DNA of 64,000 nucleotides from Pseudomonas taetrolens (GTDB taxonomy: Bacteria > Pseudomonadota > Gammaproteobacteria > Pseudomonadales > Pseudomonadaceae). The stretch is taken from positions 1 through 64,000 of the forward strand of contig NZ_LS483370.1 of assembly GCF_900475285.1 (NCBI RefSeq), read 5' to 3'. Shown here piece by piece: positions 12,258 through 23,202 of this stretch. Each line of letters begins with the position of its first letter. Position 1 is the first letter of the stretch. The position numbers and the translations under genes were made by a program. The notes below the pieces were generated by a model. It was not told the DNA's origin. It ran no database searches and saw only the letters and a list, made by a program, of their open reading frames with translations.

Positions 12258-14312
12258 TTAGCCCAGCAGTGAAATATCGGCCACGCCGAGGAACAGACCG
12301 CGCAAACGCGCCAACAGCGCGTAACGGTTGGCTCGTACGCTGGCGTCTTCAGCGTTGATCATCACCGCATCGAAGAACGCGTCCACTGGCTCGCGCAACG
12401 CGGCCAGACGGGTCAGTGCTTCGTTGTACTGACGGGCTGCGGCCATTGGCTGTACCGCTTCGTCAGCCTTCTGGATGGCTGAGTACAAGGAGAACTCGCT
12501 GGCGTTATCAAAGAACTTGGCTTCGACCTGAGTCGAAACTTTGCCTTCAACCTTGCTCAGCAGGTTCGACACACGCTTGTTGACGGCAGCCAGTGCAGCC
12601 GCTTCCGGCAATTGACGGAATGCTTGCACGGCCTGCACGCGCTGATCGAAGTCCAGCGCCGAAGTCGGCTGCAAGGCACGCACCGACAGGTAAGTGGCGA
12701 CGTCGACACCTTCGTCTTCGTAGCGAGCACGCAGACGGTCGAAGATGAACTCCAGCACCTGATCAGCCAAACCGGCCGGCTTGATCTTGGCCCCGAAAGC
12801 GGTGACAGCGAAGTTCACGGCTTCTGTCAGGTCGAGGTCGAGCTTTTTGTCGATCAGGATCCGCAGGATGCCCAACGCTGCACGACGCAGTGCGTACGGG
12901 TCTTTGCTGCCGGTAGGCAGCATGCCGATACCGAAAATCCCGACCAGTGTGTCGAGCTTGTCAGCAATGGCCACTGCAGCACCGGTCAGGGTGGCAGGCA
13001 ACTCTGCGCCAGCACCACGCGGCATGTACTGCTCGTTCAGGGCCAGGGCGACATCTTCTGGCTCGCCATCGTTAAGGGCGTAGTAGTAACCGGCGATACC
13101 TTGCATCTCCGGGAACTCACCCACCATCTCGGTGGCCAGGTCGCATTTGGACAGCAAGCCGGCACGCGCTGCGCGCTGCGCATCGCCACCAATACGCGGG
13201 GCTATGAACGCCGCGAGTTTGGAGACCCGCTCGGCCTTGTCGAAGACGCTGCCTAGTTGAGCCTGGAACACGACGTTTTGCAGGCGCAAGTTGAAGGTTT
13301 CGAGCTTTTGCTTCTTGTCTTGCTTGAAGAAGAACTCAGCATCAGTCAGACGTGGGCGAACCACTTTCTCGTTACCCGAGATGATTTGCTGCGGATCTTT
13401 GCTGTCGATGTTGGCCACTGTAATGAAGCGCGGCAACAACTTGCCATCTACGTCCAGCAGGCAGAAATACTTCTGGTTGTCCTGCATGGTAGTGATCAGG
13501 GCTTCTTGCGGTACATCCAGGAAGCGCTCTTCAAACGAGCACACCAGCGGCACCGGCCATTCAACCAACGCGGTCACTTCGTCGAGCAGGCTTGGCGGTA
13601 CGATTGCAGTCCCTTCCTGCATCGTGGCCAATTCGGCCACGCGCTTGGAGATCAGCTCGCGGCGCTCGCTGAAGTCTGCCAGTACGTGCGCTTTGCGCAG
13701 GTCTTCGAGGTAGTTGGCCGGAGCGCTGATGCGTACGCTTTCCGGGTGATGGAAGCGGTGACCACGGGAGTCGCGACCCGCTTTTTGCGCAAGGATCGTG
13801 CAGTCGATGACTTCATCGCCCAACAGCATGACCAGCCATTGGGTCGGACGCACGAACTCGACCTTGCGTGCACCCCAGCGCATGCGCTTGGGAATCGGCA
13901 GGTCATTGAGCGAGTCTTCAACAATGGTCGGCAGCAGGCTGGCCGTCGGCTTGCCGACGATTACCTGGCTGAAACGCAGTTTTGGACCGCTTTGGTCGAT
14001 TTCGCTCAGGTCAACACCGCACTTTTTGGCAAAGCCAAGGGCTGCCTGGGTCGGGTTGCCTTCAGCATCGAATGCGGCCTGACGCGGCGGGCCGTCGATG
14101 TTGATGCTGCGGTCCGGCTGCTGGGTTTCGAGCTGGGTCAGGAGCACGGCCAGACGGCGCGGCGCGGCGTAAACTTTTTTCGCGCTGAAGTTCAGCCCCG
14201 AGGCTTGCAGGCCTTTTTCAATCCCGGCCAGGAATGCATCAGCCAGGGTATTGAGGGCTTTTGGCGGCAGTTCTTCAGTGCCAAGTTCAACCAGAAAATC
14301 TTGAGCACTCAT
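12258..14312 (-). CDS. glyS: Glycine--tRNA ligase beta subunit
   Basis: GlyS is the large subunit of the bacterial alpha2beta2 glycyl-tRNA synthetase, carrying the tRNA-binding regions. It has 684 residues, the standard size, starting [20 protein letters not shown], the typical N-terminus. The HD-like and C-terminal anticodon-binding portions are present with no interruption. The start overlaps the glyQ stop by four bases (ATGA), showing translational coupling of the two subunits, and gmhB follows ten bases downstream. Confidence 0.97.
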   Translation of the reverse strand: MSAQDFLVELGTEELPPKALNTLADAFLAGIEKGLQASGLNFSAKKVYAAPRRLAVLLTQLETQQPDRSINIDGPPRQAAFDAEGNPTQAALGFAKKCGVDLSEIDQSGPKLRFSQVIVGKPTASLLPTIVEDSLNDLPIPKRMRWGARKVEFVRPTQWLVMLLGDEVIDCTILAQKAGRDSRGHRFHHPESVRISAPANYLEDLRKAHVLADFSERRELISKRVAELATMQEGTAIVPPSLLDEVTALVEWPVPLVCSFEERFLDVPQEALITTMQDNQKYFCLLDVDGKLLPRFITVANIDSKDPQQIISGNEKVVRPRLTDAEFFFKQDKKQKLETFNLRLQNVVFQAQLGSVFDKAERVSKLAAFIAPRIGGDAQRAARAGLLSKCDLATEMVGEFPEMQGIAGYYYALNDGEPEDVALALNEQYMPRGAGAELPATLTGAAVAIADKLDTLVGIFGIGMLPTGSKDPYALRRAALGILRILIDKKLDLDLTEAVNFAVTAFGAKIKPAGLADQVLEFIFDRLRARYEDEGVDVATYLSVRALQPTSALDFDQRVQAVQAFRQLPEAAALAAVNKRVSNLLSKVEGKVSTQVEAKFFDNASEFSLYSAIQKADEAVQPMAAARQYNEALTRLAALREPVDAFFDAVMINAEDASVRANRYALLARLRGLFLGVADISLLG

Positions 14313-15262
14313 TGTGCAGCCTCCAACTTAGCCAACACTTCATCACGCAAATCAGGTGGAGCCATCGGGAAGCCGAGCTTGGCGCGAGCTTCGAGATACG
14401 CCTGAGCCACCGAACGGGCCAAGGTACGCACACGCAGGATGTACTGTTGACGCGCGGTCACGGAAATGGCCCGGCGTGCATCCAGCAAGTTGAAGGTGTG
14501 GGACGCCTTGAGCACCATCTCGTAGCTTGGCAACGGCAGCGGCTGGTCAAGTTCGATCAGGCGCTTGGCTTCACTTTCATAGAAATCGAACAGCTCGAAC
14601 AGCTTGTCGACGTTGGCGTGTTCGAAGTTGTAAGTCGACTGCTCGACTTCGTTCTGATGGAACACATCGCCGTAGGTGACTTTGCCGAACGGGCCGTCAG
14701 TCCAGACCAGGTCGTAGACGGAGTCCACACCCTGCAGGTACATCGCCAGACGCTCCAGGCCGTAGGTGATTTCACCTGTAACCGGATAGCACTCAATGCC
14801 GCCTACTTGCTGGAAGTAGGTGAACTGCGTGACTTCCATACCGTTGAGCCAGATTTCCCAGCCCAGCCCCCAGGCGCCCAGTGTTGGCGACTCCCAGTTG
14901 TCTTCCACGAAGCGAATGTCGTGCACCAGCGGGTCAAGGCCGATGTGCTTCAGCGAGCCCAGATACAGCTCTTGAAAGTTAGGCGGATTGGGCTTCAATA
15001 CCACCTGGAACTGGTAGTAGTGCTGTAGACGGTTCGGGTTTTCGCCGTAGCGGCCGTCAGTCGGGCGGCGACTGGGCTGCACATAAGCGGCGTTCCAGGT
15101 TTCTGGGCCCAGAGAGCGCAAAAACGTGGCGGTATGGAAAGTGCCGGCGCCTACTTCCATATCGTAGGGCTGAAGCACCACACAACCTTGCTCGGCCCAG
15201 TATTGCTGGAGGGCGAGGATCAAGTCTTGGAAGGTACGCACTGCTGGCGTAGGCTGGCTCAC
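14309..15262 (-). CDS. glyQ: Glycine--tRNA ligase alpha subunit
   Basis: GlyQ is the catalytic alpha subunit that makes glycyl-adenylate. The 317-residue protein contains the family-typical [31 protein letters not shown] and [14 protein letters not shown]. The start is a GTG at 15262 with AGGTGA five bases before it. A TATACT -10-like hexamer lies about 40 bp further upstream on the same strand (15302-15307), without a convincing -35. The gene is divergent from tag and begins the glyQ-glyS-gmhB unit. Confidence 0.97.
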   Translation of the reverse strand: MSQPTPAVRTFQDLILALQQYWAEQGCVVLQPYDMEVGAGTFHTATFLRSLGPETWNAAYVQPSRRPTDGRYGENPNRLQHYYQFQVVLKPNPPNFQELYLGSLKHIGLDPLVHDIRFVEDNWESPTLGAWGLGWEIWLNGMEVTQFTYFQQVGGIECYPVTGEITYGLERLAMYLQGVDSVYDLVWTDGPFGKVTYGDVFHQNEVEQSTYNFEHANVDKLFELFDFYESEAKRLIELDQPLPLPSYEMVLKASHTFNLLDARRAISVTARQQYILRVRTLARSVAQAYLEARAKLGFPMAPPDLRDEVLAKLEAAQ

Positions 15263-15343
15263 AAATTCACCTGTTTCTTGGGCTGCGATTTAAAGAGCGG
15301 GAGTATACCCGATTCGGTCGCGCCTCCACCTCTTGGAGCCTAC

Positions 15344-15901
15344 ATGGCACGTTGTTTCTGGTGTTCAGATGACCCGCTGTATGCGGCTTATCACGATCAA
15401 GAGTGGGGCGTGCCGTTGCGCGATGCGCATCAGCTCTTCGAGTTGTTATTGCTTGAAGGGTTCCAGGCCGGGTTGTCCTGGATCACGGTATTAAAGAAAC
15501 GCGAGCACTATCGCAAGGTCATGTTCGGCTTTGACGTACAGCGTTTGGCCGTCATGAGCGATGCCGAAATAGAAGCACTGATGCTCGATCCGGGGATCAT
15601 TCGTAACCGCCTTAAAATCACGGGCGCACGCCGCAATGCCCAGGCCTGGCTGGCGTTGCAGGACCCGGTCGGGTTTTTATGGTCGTTTGTAGGAGGCCAA
15701 CCCAAGATTAATCGCTTCACAGAACGCCACGAGTTCCCGGCCGTCACCCCAGAGGCTGAGGCCATGAGCAAAGCACTGAAAAAAGCCGGATTTACGTTCG
15801 TCGGGCCGACTATTTGCTACGCCTTTATGCAGGCCAGCGGCATGGTCATGGACCACGCCACCACCTGTGACCGCTACGCCGAACTGGCCAACGGCGGTTA
15901 G
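15344..15901 (+). CDS. tag: DNA-3-methyladenine glycosylase I
   Basis: Tag excises 3-methyladenine from alkylated DNA. The 185-residue protein shows the zinc ligands Cys4 and His17 (MARCFWC ... YHDQEWG) and the C-terminal His/Cys pair in MDHATTCDRY, plus the catalytic-region segment LEGFQAGLSWITVLKKRE with its conserved Glu. The start is the ATG at 15344 with GGAG just upstream; the longer frame runs into glyQ antisense and is not coding. The gene is divergent from glyQ, its usual place in Pseudomonas. Confidence 0.95.
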   Translation: MARCFWCSDDPLYAAYHDQEWGVPLRDAHQLFELLLLEGFQAGLSWITVLKKREHYRKVMFGFDVQRLAVMSDAEIEALMLDPGIIRNRLKITGARRNAQAWLALQDPVGFLWSFVGGQPKINRFTERHEFPAVTPEAEAMSKALKKAGFTFVGPTICYAFMQASGMVMDHATTCDRYAELANGG

Positions 15902-15925
15902 AATGTTGGCCTGATGTGAACCCCT

Positions 15926-16021
15926 GTAGCCGCTGCCGAAGGCTGCGATAAGGTTCGTAGAACCTTTAACAGCGAGGCTGCTGTGAAATCTATCGCAGCC
16001 TCGTTCCTCGTCAGCGGCTAC
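15926..16021. repeat. REP-like inverted repeat, type B (GTAGCCGCTG family)
   Basis: The element begins GTAGCCGCTGCCGAAGGCTG and ends with the complementary CAGCGGCTAC, with an internal pair of GCTGCGATA/TATCGCAGC arms. Related elements lie at 23770-23900 and 56322-56413. It fills most of the tag-lpxL gap. This is an extragenic palindromic repeat typical of Pseudomonas; no gene is visible in it. Confidence 0.8.
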
Positions 16022-16054
16022 ATAAGCCGTATTGTTTTTTAATGGGAAAACCCT

Positions 16055-16942
16055 GTGGAAAAGTTTAAAGGCGCCTTGCTGGTCGGGGCTTTGCGATTAT
16101 TTGCCATGCTCCCGTGGGGGGCGGTGCAACGCGTGGGGTCGGCCATCGGCTGGCTGATGTGGAAACTGCCCAACCGCTCACGGGATGTGGTGCGCATCAA
16201 CCTGGCCAAATGCTTCCCCGAGATGGACCCTGTGGCCCGCGAACAATTGGTTGGTCAGAGCCTCAAGGACATTGGGAAAAGCCTGACCGAGAGCGCTTGC
16301 GCCTGGATCTGGCCGGCCCAGCGTTCGATTGAACTGGTGCGTGAAGTCGAAGGCCTGGACGTGCTCAAAGAAGCGCTGGCCTCGGGCAAGGGCGTGGTCG
16401 GCATCACCAGCCACCTGGGCAACTGGGAAGTGCTCAACCACTTCTATTGCAGCCAGTGCAAACCGATCATTTTCTACCGTCCACCCAAGCTCAAGGCTGT
16501 GGACGAATTACTGCGCAAGCAACGGGTTCAACTGGGCAACCGTGTGGCGGCGTCGACCAAAGAAGGCATTTTGAGTGTCATCAAGGAAGTGCGCAAAGGT
16601 GGCCAGGTGGGCATCCCGGCCGACCCGGAACCGGCAGAATCGGCCGGTATTTTCGTGCCGTTTCTGGGCACCATGGCGCTGACCAGCAAATTTGTGCCGA
16701 ACATGCTGGCGGGTGGCAAAGCGGTGGGGGTTTTCCTGCATGCCTTGCGCCTGCCGGATGGCTCGGGTTTCAAAGTGATCCTCGAGGCCGCGCCCGAAGC
16801 CATGTACAGCACTGACACCGAAACGTCCTGCGCTGCGATGAGCCAAGTGGTCGAGAAATACGTGCGGGCTTACCCGAGCCAGTACATGTGGAGCATGAAA
16901 CGCTTTAAAAAGCGTCCTGCCGGCGAAGCGCGCTGGTACTGA
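16055..16942 (+). CDS. Lipid A late acyltransferase (LpxL/HtrB family)
   Basis: These enzymes transfer a secondary acyl chain (laurate in the characterised Pseudomonas members) from acyl-ACP to lipid A at the inner membrane. The 295-residue protein has an N-terminal hydrophobic anchor (residues 6-35), the catalytic motif HLGNWE, and the downstream substrate block QVGIPADPEPAESAGIFV. The start is a GTG at 16055, giving MEKFKGALLVGALRLFA. Pseudomonas often carries more than one LpxL paralogue, so I do not choose between lpxL1 and lpxL2. It stands between two REP elements. Confidence 0.9.
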   Translation: MEKFKGALLVGALRLFAMLPWGAVQRVGSAIGWLMWKLPNRSRDVVRINLAKCFPEMDPVAREQLVGQSLKDIGKSLTESACAWIWPAQRSIELVREVEGLDVLKEALASGKGVVGITSHLGNWEVLNHFYCSQCKPIIFYRPPKLKAVDELLRKQRVQLGNRVAASTKEGILSVIKEVRKGGQVGIPADPEPAESAGIFVPFLGTMALTSKFVPNMLAGGKAVGVFLHALRLPDGSGFKVILEAAPEAMYSTDTETSCAAMSQVVEKYVRAYPSQYMWSMKRFKKRPAGEARWY

Positions 16943-16956
16943 TACCCCACAAACCC

Positions 16957-17035
16957 CTGTAGGAGCGAGCTTGCTCGCGATGGCATCACCCCGGTTACAC
17001 CCCGGTCTGCATGGCGAGCAAGCTCGCTCCTACAG
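16957..17035. repeat. REP element pair, type A (GTAGGAGCGAGC family)
   Basis: Two inverted copies of CTGTAGGAGCGAGCTTGCT face each other across about 40 bp, each with a GCGAGC palindromic core. This is the common Pseudomonas REP doublet. It lies between the convergent lpxL-type and TPR genes and starts 15 bp after the former. Confidence 0.9.
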
Positions 17036-17039
17036 GTAT

Positions 17040-17351
17040 TTACGGCTGCTTATCCAGCTTTTTCAAAAACACCGTCATTTCTTTTTCGGCCTGCTTATCG
17101 CCGTGGGCCTGTGCCGCTGCAATCCCCTGTTCCCACGCCGTACGGGCCGCCGCTCGATCACCTGAGGCCAGATGCGCCTTGCCCAGCAGCTTCCAGGCCG
17201 CCGAATACTTGGGGTCAAACCCCACGCAACGTTGCAGATGCTCCGCTGCCTTGAGGTTATCCCCAAGGTCTAGATATCCCTTGCCCAAACCAAAGCGCAG
17301 CAGTGAGTTATCCACACCCTTGGCCAGCATTTTTTCCAGTGAGTCGAGCAT
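17040..17351 (-). CDS. Small tetratricopeptide-repeat protein
   Basis: The 103-residue cytoplasmic protein consists largely of two TPR units: FGLGKGYLDLGDNLKAAEHL and SAAWKLLGKAHLASGDRAAA, each with the alternating small/large pattern, followed by a Lys-rich helix. There is no signal peptide. TPR proteins are scaffolds; its partner is unknown. It lies 19 bp after trkA in the same orientation, so it is probably co-transcribed, as in other Pseudomonas. An exact DnaA box falls inside it (17308-17316). Confidence 0.85.
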   Translation of the reverse strand: MLDSLEKMLAKGVDNSLLRFGLGKGYLDLGDNLKAAEHLQRCVGFDPKYSAAWKLLGKAHLASGDRAAARTAWEQGIAAAQAHGDKQAEKEMTVFLKKLDKQP

Positions 17352-17370
17352 GTGAGTCTCCGGCGAATGC

Positions 17371-18747
17371 TTAGAAAAAGCTCAATCCTACGTGGAACAG
17401 CTTCTCAACGTCGCGAATGTGCTTTTTATCCACAAGGAACAAGATCACGTGGTCGCCAGCGTTGATCACTGTGGCGTCGTGGGCAATCAATACTTCTTCG
17501 TCGCGGATGATGGCGCCAATCGTGGTGCCCGGCGGCAAGTGAATGGCGCCAATGCTGCGCCCGATGACCTTGCTTGATTTCGAGTCCCCGTGAGCAATGG
17601 CTTCGATGGCCTCGGCTGCCCCCCGGCGCAGGGAGTGAACGCTGACGATGTCGCCTCGGCGCACGTGGGCCAGCAAGGTGCCGATGGTCGCCAGCTGTGG
17701 GCTGATTGCAATGTCGATTTCCCCACCCTGGATTAAATCCACGTAGGCCGGGTTGTTGATGATGGTCATCACTTTCTTTGCGCCCAAACGCTTGGCCAGC
17801 AGCGACGACATGATGTTGGCTTCGTCATCGTTGGTCAGGGCCAAAAACAGGTCGGCGTCAGCGATGTTTTCTTCGAGCATCAGGTCGCGGTCCGAAGCAC
17901 TGCCCTGCAGCACCACAGTGCTATCAAGGGTGTCGGACAAGTAGCGACAGCGAGCAGGGCTCATCTCGATGATCTTGACCTGATAGCGGCTTTCGATGGC
18001 CTCGGCCAAGCGCTCGCCGATCTGGCCGCCACCGGCAATTACGATGCGCTTGTAGCTTTCATCCAGGCGGCGCATTTCGCTCATGACTGCACGAATATTG
18101 TCCTTGGCTGCGATGAAAAACACTTCATCGTCAGCCTCAATGACCGTGTCGCCCCGAGGTGTGATTGGCCTGTCGCGTCGGAAAATGGCTGCAACCCGTG
18201 TATCTACATTCGGCATGTGCTCGCGCAGCTGGCGTAGTTGCTGGCCGATCAACGGGCCGCCGTAGTAGGCCTTGACCGCTACCAGCTGCGCCTTGCCTCC
18301 GGCAAAGTCGATCACTTGCAGCGCGCCCGGGTGCTCGATCAGGCGTTTGATGTAGTTGGTTACCACTTGTTCAGGGCTGATTAGCACGTCCACCGGGATC
18401 GCGTCGTTGTCGAACAGCTCCTCGCCACGGGTCAGGTACGCCGACTCGCGCACCCGGGCAATTTTGGTCGGGGTGTGAAACAGCGTATAGGCCACCTGAC
18501 ATGCAACCATGTTGGTTTCATCGCTGTTGGTCACCGCGACCAGCATGTCGGCGTCATCCGCACCTGCCTGGCGCAGTACATTGGGCAGCGAAGCGCGCCC
18601 CTGAATCGTGCGGATATCCAGGCGATCACCGAGGTCACGCAAGCGGTCGCCATCGGTATCGACCACCGTAATGTCATTGGCCTCACTGGCCAAATGTTCT
18701 GCCAGCGAACCGCCGACTTGTCCTGCGCCGAGGATGATGATTTTCAT
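17371..18747 (-). CDS. trkA: Trk potassium uptake regulatory subunit TrkA
   Basis: TrkA is the peripheral NAD-binding subunit that gates the TrkH/TrkG potassium channel. The 458-residue protein has two tandem RCK modules: Rossmann motifs [13 protein letters not shown] at residues 7-19 and [11 protein letters not shown] near residue 239, each followed by a TrkA-C domain. Length and organisation are standard. It is followed by the TPR gene and preceded by rsmB in the same direction. One exact DnaA box (17426-17434) overlaps its 3' end. Confidence 0.96.
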   Translation of the reverse strand: MKIIILGAGQVGGSLAEHLASEANDITVVDTDGDRLRDLGDRLDIRTIQGRASLPNVLRQAGADDADMLVAVTNSDETNMVACQVAYTLFHTPTKIARVRESAYLTRGEELFDNDAIPVDVLISPEQVVTNYIKRLIEHPGALQVIDFAGGKAQLVAVKAYYGGPLIGQQLRQLREHMPNVDTRVAAIFRRDRPITPRGDTVIEADDEVFFIAAKDNIRAVMSEMRRLDESYKRIVIAGGGQIGERLAEAIESRYQVKIIEMSPARCRYLSDTLDSTVVLQGSASDRDLMLEENIADADLFLALTNDDEANIMSSLLAKRLGAKKVMTIINNPAYVDLIQGGEIDIAISPQLATIGTLLAHVRRGDIVSVHSLRRGAAEAIEAIAHGDSKSSKVIGRSIGAIHLPPGTTIGAIIRDEEVLIAHDATVINAGDHVILFLVDKKHIRDVEKLFHVGLSFF

Positions 18748-18776
18748 GCCGTCATTCCCTAATCAAACCGGTTCGG

Positions 18777-20087
18777 TCAGCTGCGTGCGGCAGCAATTTT
18801 GATCAATTTGGCGTAATAGAAGCCGTCATGCCCGCCCTCTTGTGCCAGCAACTGACGTCCATGAGGTTGCTTGATGCCGAACTGGCCGGCGATATCCAGT
18901 TCCCGGGAGCCCGGCGTGCGAGCGAGAAAGGCTTCAATCACTTCGGTGTTTTCGGTCGGCAAGGTCGAGCAAGTGGCATAGAGCAAGATGCCACCGACTT
19001 CCAGCGTAGGCCACATGGCGTCCAGCAGCTCGCCTTGCAGGGTCGCGAGCGCAGCAATGTCATCTGGCTGGCGAGTCAGCTTGATGTCCGGATGGCGACG
19101 AATCACCCCGGTTGCCGAGCAGGGTGCATCGAGCAAAATACGCTGGAATGGCTTGCCGTCCCACCAGGTCGCGGTGTCGCGGCCATCGGCAGCAATCAGC
19201 TCGGCGCTCAGGCCCAGGCGCTCAAGGTTTTCGCGTACGCGCACCAGGCGTTTGGCTTCCAGATCGACTGCCACCACACCCGCCAGTGCGGGTTCGACTT
19301 CAAGAATGTGGCATGTCTTGCCGCCGGGCGCGCAGCAGGCGTCAAGCACACGCTGGCCCGGTGCCAGATCCAGCAGGTCGGCGGCCAATTGCGCGGCTTC
19401 ATCCTGCACGCTGATCCAGCCTTCGGCAAAGCCTGGCAGATTACGCACATCGCACGCCTCGGCGAGGACAATGCCATCCTGACTGTAGGTGCACGGCTGT
19501 GCTTCGGTGCCCGCCTCGGTCAGCAACTGCAGGTAAGCATCGCGGGTGTGATGACGGCGATTGACTCGCAGAATCATGGGCGGGTGAGCGTTGTTGGCTG
19601 CGCAAATGGCTTCCCATTGCTCAGGCCAAAAGGCCTTCAGGGATTTTTGCAGCCAGCGCGGGTGCGCGGTGCGCACGACCGGGTCGTGCTCCAGCTCGAC
19701 CAGCAAGGCTTCGCTTTCGCGCTGTGCATTGCGCAACACGGCATTGAGCAGACCTTTGGCCCACGGCTTTTTCAGCTTGTCGGCACAGCCCACGGTTTCG
19801 CCAATGGCCGCGTGCGCAGGAATACGGGTGTAGAGCAGTTGATACAAGCCGACCAGCAGCAGTGCTTCAACGTCAGCATCCGCCGCTTTGAATGGTTTTT
19901 GCAGCAACTTGTTGGCCAACGCTGACAAGCGCGGCTGCCAGCGGGCCGTACCGAAAGCCAGGTCTTGGGTCAGGCCGCGATCACGCACCTCAACCTTGTC
20001 CAGTTGCAGCGGCAACGAGCTGTTAAGCGAGGCTTTACCGTTCAATACTGCGGTCAGTGCCTTGGCGGCGGCCAGACGAGGATTCAT
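18777..20087 (-). CDS. rsmB: 16S rRNA (cytosine-967-C5)-methyltransferase RsmB
   Basis: RsmB (Sun) methylates C967 of 16S rRNA using S-adenosylmethionine. The 436-residue protein has an N-terminal NusB-like domain (residues 1-140), the SAM motif [16 protein letters not shown], and the two catalytic cysteines of m5C methyltransferases in DAPCSATG and [14 protein letters not shown]. Its start overlaps the fmt stop by four bases, indicating the translationally coupled fmt-rsmB arrangement common in gamma-proteobacteria. Confidence 0.96.
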   Translation of the reverse strand: MNPRLAAAKALTAVLNGKASLNSSLPLQLDKVEVRDRGLTQDLAFGTARWQPRLSALANKLLQKPFKAADADVEALLLVGLYQLLYTRIPAHAAIGETVGCADKLKKPWAKGLLNAVLRNAQRESEALLVELEHDPVVRTAHPRWLQKSLKAFWPEQWEAICAANNAHPPMILRVNRRHHTRDAYLQLLTEAGTEAQPCTYSQDGIVLAEACDVRNLPGFAEGWISVQDEAAQLAADLLDLAPGQRVLDACCAPGGKTCHILEVEPALAGVVAVDLEAKRLVRVRENLERLGLSAELIAADGRDTATWWDGKPFQRILLDAPCSATGVIRRHPDIKLTRQPDDIAALATLQGELLDAMWPTLEVGGILLYATCSTLPTENTEVIEAFLARTPGSRELDIAGQFGIKQPHGRQLLAQEGGHDGFYYAKLIKIAAARS

Positions 20088-21043
20088 TGGGCGCTTTCCG
20101 TGTGACCGAGGGTGATGCCGACGGCGAACTTCTCACGGCGACTGTTGAAAAAATCGCTGAAGTTCAGTGCTTTGCCGCCGGGCAATTGCAGCCGGGTCAG
20201 GCACAAGGCACCTTCACCACAGCCGACGATCAGGCCGTCCTTGCTTGCCGCCAGAATTTGCCCTGGGGCGCCGCTCGCCTCCGCCAATGTGGCGCCGAGC
20301 ACTTTCAGGGCTTCGCCATTGAGGGTGCTGTGGCAAATCGGCCACGGGTTAAAGGCGCGAATCAGACGCTCCAGTTCGATGGCGGGACGGTTCCAGTCGA
20401 TGCGGGCTTCGTCTTTGTTCAGCTTGTGGGCATAAGTGGCCAGGCTGTCGTCCTGCACTTCTCCCTGCAGCGTGCCGGCGGCCAGACCGGCAATGGCCTG
20501 GATCACGGCAGGCGGGCCCAGTTCGGCCAAGCGGTCATGCAAGCTGCCGCCCGTGTCATGGGCACTGATCGCAGTGACGGATTTGAGCAGCATCGGGCCG
20601 GTGTCCAGGCCAGCCTCCATGCGCATTACCGTTACGCCGCTCTCACGGTCGCCGGCTTCAATGGCGCGCTGGATCGGGGCGGCACCGCGCCAGCGTGGCA
20701 GCAACGATGCATGGCTGTTGATGCAGCCCAGGCGGGGAATGTCGAGCACCACTTGCGGCAGGATCAGGCCGTAAGCGACCACCACCAGCAAGTCGGGTTG
20801 CAGCGCGGCCAGGTCGGCCTGGGCCTCTGGCGCACGCAGCGTGGGCGGCTGCATCACGACAATATTGTGTTCAAGCGCCAGTTGTTTGACCGGGCTTGGC
20901 ATCAGCTTTTGCCCGCGCCCGGCCGGACGATCCGGTTGGGTGTAGACCGCGACGATCTCGTACGGGCTGTCGAGCAGCGCCTTGAGGTGTTCGGCGGCGA
21001 ATTCTGGGGTGCCAGCAAAGACGATGCGCAGTGGCTCAGTCAT
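20084..21043 (-). CDS. fmt: Methionyl-tRNA formyltransferase
   Basis: Fmt formylates initiator Met-tRNA using 10-formyltetrahydrofolate. The 319-residue protein has an N-terminal formyltransferase domain with the catalytic set in [19 protein letters not shown] and the Asp in [10 protein letters not shown], followed by the OB-fold tRNA-binding domain. Together with def and rsmB it forms the usual formylation/deformylation cluster; a REP element separates it from def. Confidence 0.96.
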   Translation of the reverse strand: MTEPLRIVFAGTPEFAAEHLKALLDSPYEIVAVYTQPDRPAGRGQKLMPSPVKQLALEHNIVVMQPPTLRAPEAQADLAALQPDLLVVVAYGLILPQVVLDIPRLGCINSHASLLPRWRGAAPIQRAIEAGDRESGVTVMRMEAGLDTGPMLLKSVTAISAHDTGGSLHDRLAELGPPAVIQAIAGLAAGTLQGEVQDDSLATYAHKLNKDEARIDWNRPAIELERLIRAFNPWPICHSTLNGEALKVLGATLAEASGAPGQILAASKDGLIVGCGEGALCLTRLQLPGGKALNFSDFFNSRREKFAVGITLGHTESAQ

Positions 21044-21093
21044 GAATTACTCACTTGGAATGAAGTGCGCGGGAACAATCCCGGCCTGGAAAC

Positions 21094-21148
21094 CATCGCG
21101 GGCAAGCCCGCTCCTGCAACCGGTGCAGAAGCGGGCTTGCCCGCGATG
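21094..21148. repeat. REP element pair between fmt and def
   Basis: CATCGCGGGCAAGCCCGCTC at the left and its inverted partner at the right enclose a short spacer. This is the GCGGGC variant of the type A Pseudomonas REP. It fills the 122-bp gap between def and fmt, which are transcribed in the same direction. Confidence 0.85.
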
Positions 21149-21165
21149 TGCCATGTAAAGGTCGA

Positions 21166-21672
21166 TCAAGCGTTCTGGCGGTGCAGTTTTTCCAGCTTCT
21201 TCTTGATGCGGTCACGCTTGAGCGTAGACAGATAATCGACGAAGAGCTTGCCGTTGAGGTGGTCGCATTCATGTTGAATGCACACCGCCAGCAGGCCTTC
21301 GGCGATCATTTCGAACGGTTTTCCGTCACGGTCCAGCGCGTTGATTTTCACACGCTGTGGACGGTCAACGTTTTCGTAGTAGCCCGGTACCGAAAGGCAG
21401 CCTTCCTGGTACTGGTCCATCTCGTCGGTCAGGGTTTCGAACTCGGGGTTGATGAAAACCATTGGTTCGCTGCGGTCTTCGCTCAGGTCCATGACCACGA
21501 TGCGTTTATGGACGTTGACCTGAGTCGCTGCCAGGCCGATGCCTGGCGCCTCGTACATGGTTTCAAACATGTCTTCGATCAACTGACGGACTTCGTCGTC
21601 CACAACCGCCACGGGTTTGGCGATAGTGCGCAGTCGCGAGTCTGGGAATTCGAGGATGTTTAAAATGGCCAT
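21166..21672 (-). CDS. def: Peptide deformylase
   Basis: Def removes the formyl group from nascent N-formylmethionine peptides. The 168-residue protein carries all three motifs: [15 protein letters not shown] and QHECDHLNG, supplying the Cys and two His that bind the catalytic metal and the general-base Glu. The start is the ATG at 21672 ([15 protein letters not shown]); the longer frame adds unrelated residues. It is upstream of fmt in the same direction, as expected. Confidence 0.97.
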   Translation of the reverse strand: MAILNILEFPDSRLRTIAKPVAVVDDEVRQLIEDMFETMYEAPGIGLAATQVNVHKRIVVMDLSEDRSEPMVFINPEFETLTDEMDQYQEGCLSVPGYYENVDRPQRVKINALDRDGKPFEMIAEGLLAVCIQHECDHLNGKLFVDYLSTLKRDRIKKKLEKLHRQNA

Positions 21673-22069
21673 AGGCGTTATAGCTGCACTGTATGAAAGA
21701 TTGAAAACGGTTGTCAGGTGGTCCTGAGGACTCGGGCAACCTGTGCAAAACGTCTCTTTCAGAGAGAATCCGATCGGATTCAGGCGTTTCACGCGAGCAC
21801 ACATAATAAAGGGATTCACCCGCGGATGAAACGACTAGTCGCCGGGCTGCACGTGGCGTACGCATGAGGTTGTCGGGTGTCGCAATTTGAAACCAACGAT
21901 CGCAGTCCATTCGAGACGTTCAACTAAGGTTGGGTTTCCAGGCGCTATTTCAAGAACCGCTCAAGCGCTCAAGCTGACGTTTGCGAGCATTTTCCGAACA
22001 ACTTGTTAACAGACTTATCCACAGCTTGTTCCATTGGCTGAAGCGCCGTAACCGATCAAGGATGCTCCC
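21673..22069. other. 397-bp intergenic gap between def and dprA
   Basis: No convincing gene is visible. The gap holds the divergent promoters of def and dprA, an exact DnaA box (22015-22023), and a 13-codon frame at 21826-21867 ([13 protein letters not shown]) that resembles only the first part of a signal peptide. In several other Pseudomonas a LysM-domain gene sits at this point, in the dprA direction; here it is missing. Confidence 0.6.
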
Positions 22070-23167
22070 ATGCCGCTGTCTGAAATTTCACCCGCCGAGC
22101 TGGAAGCCCGCTTGCGTTTGCAGCGTTTGCCCGAGGTGGGCCCGCGTCGCTATTACACCTTGTTCAGTGCCTTTGGTTCGGCCAGTTCGGCGCTCTGTGC
22201 ACCTGCCACTGCATGGCGGGCGCTGGGGCTGCCGGCGGTCTGTGCCGAAGCGCGCCGCAGTCCTCAGGTTCGTGACGGCGCCAGCGCTGCATTGCGCTGG
22301 CTTGAGGGCTCCAGCCAACATCTGTTGTTACACGACCAGCCCGATTACCCGGGCTTGTTGGGTGAACTCAGCGATGCTCCGCCGTTGTTATTCGTCGCGG
22401 GCGAGCCTTCGATTCTGGAGAAGCCGCAACTGGCAATGGTGGGTAGCCGACGTGCCTCCAGGCCGGGGCTGGACACCACAGCAGCCTTTTCCCGTTGCCT
22501 GGCGGGGGCAGGTTTTGTGATTACCAGCGGCCTCGCGCTCGGCGTCGATGGTGCTGCCCATCACGCGGCGCTGGAGGCTGGCGGACAGACAGTGGGTGTC
22601 CTTGGCACGGGGCTGCAAAAACTTTATCCACAGCGCCATCGCGCTCTGGCGGACGCGATGATTGCCAGTGGCAGCGCAGTGGTGTCGGAGTTCCCGCTGG
22701 ATGCCGGGCCGCTGGCGGGGAATTTCCCGCGACGTAACCGAATCATCAGCGGTTTATCGTTGGGTGTATTGGTGGTTGAAGCCAGTGTGGCCAGTGGTTC
22801 ACTGATCACTGCGCGTCTGGCTGCAGAGCAAGGTCGCGAGGTGTACGCCATCCCGGGGTCGATTCATCACCCCGGCGCACGCGGCTGCCACCAGTTGATT
22901 CGTGAAGGTGCCACCTTGGTCGAAACCGTTGAACACATCCTCGAAGGCTTGCAGGGCTGGCGCTCAATGCCGTTAACCACTGCTGATCTGTTTACGCCAA
23001 GTTGTCATCCGTTAGTGCAATTGTTGCAGGCTGCGCCCTGCACCACTGAAGCGCTGGTCAGCGCCAGCGGTTGGGAGTTACCGCAATTGTTGGCGGCCTT
23101 GACCGAACTTGAGCTGCAAGGGCACGTGGTGCTGGAGGGCGGGCGTTGGTTTGCCCGCGCCAGCTAA
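22070..23167 (+). CDS. dprA: DNA processing protein DprA (Smf)
   Basis: DprA binds incoming single-stranded DNA and loads RecA during transformation; it also occurs in bacteria not known to be competent. The 365-residue protein has an N-terminal SAM-like helical region, the Rossmann core with VGSRRASRPG, ITSGLALGVDGAAH, GTGLQKLYP, FPRRNRIISGLS and VYAIPGSIHHPGARGC, and a C-terminal winged-helix domain. It is complete. It precedes tsaC by 35 bp in the same direction. An exact DnaA box lies inside it (22624-22632). Confidence 0.95.
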   Translation: MPLSEISPAELEARLRLQRLPEVGPRRYYTLFSAFGSASSALCAPATAWRALGLPAVCAEARRSPQVRDGASAALRWLEGSSQHLLLHDQPDYPGLLGELSDAPPLLFVAGEPSILEKPQLAMVGSRRASRPGLDTTAAFSRCLAGAGFVITSGLALGVDGAAHHAALEAGGQTVGVLGTGLQKLYPQRHRALADAMIASGSAVVSEFPLDAGPLAGNFPRRNRIISGLSLGVLVVEASVASGSLITARLAAEQGREVYAIPGSIHHPGARGCHQLIREGATLVETVEHILEGLQGWRSMPLTTADLFTPSCHPLVQLLQAAPCTTEALVSASGWELPQLLAALTELELQGHVVLEGGRWFARAS

Positions 23168-23202
23168 GTACACTGCACACAGGACATATCTGGAGACTCT
23201 GA

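Noticed and set aside
15926..16021. Possible CRISPR or small RNA in the tag-lpxL gap
   Set aside because: There is no regular repeat-spacer pattern; the sequence is a single REP-type inverted repeat that recurs elsewhere in the window.
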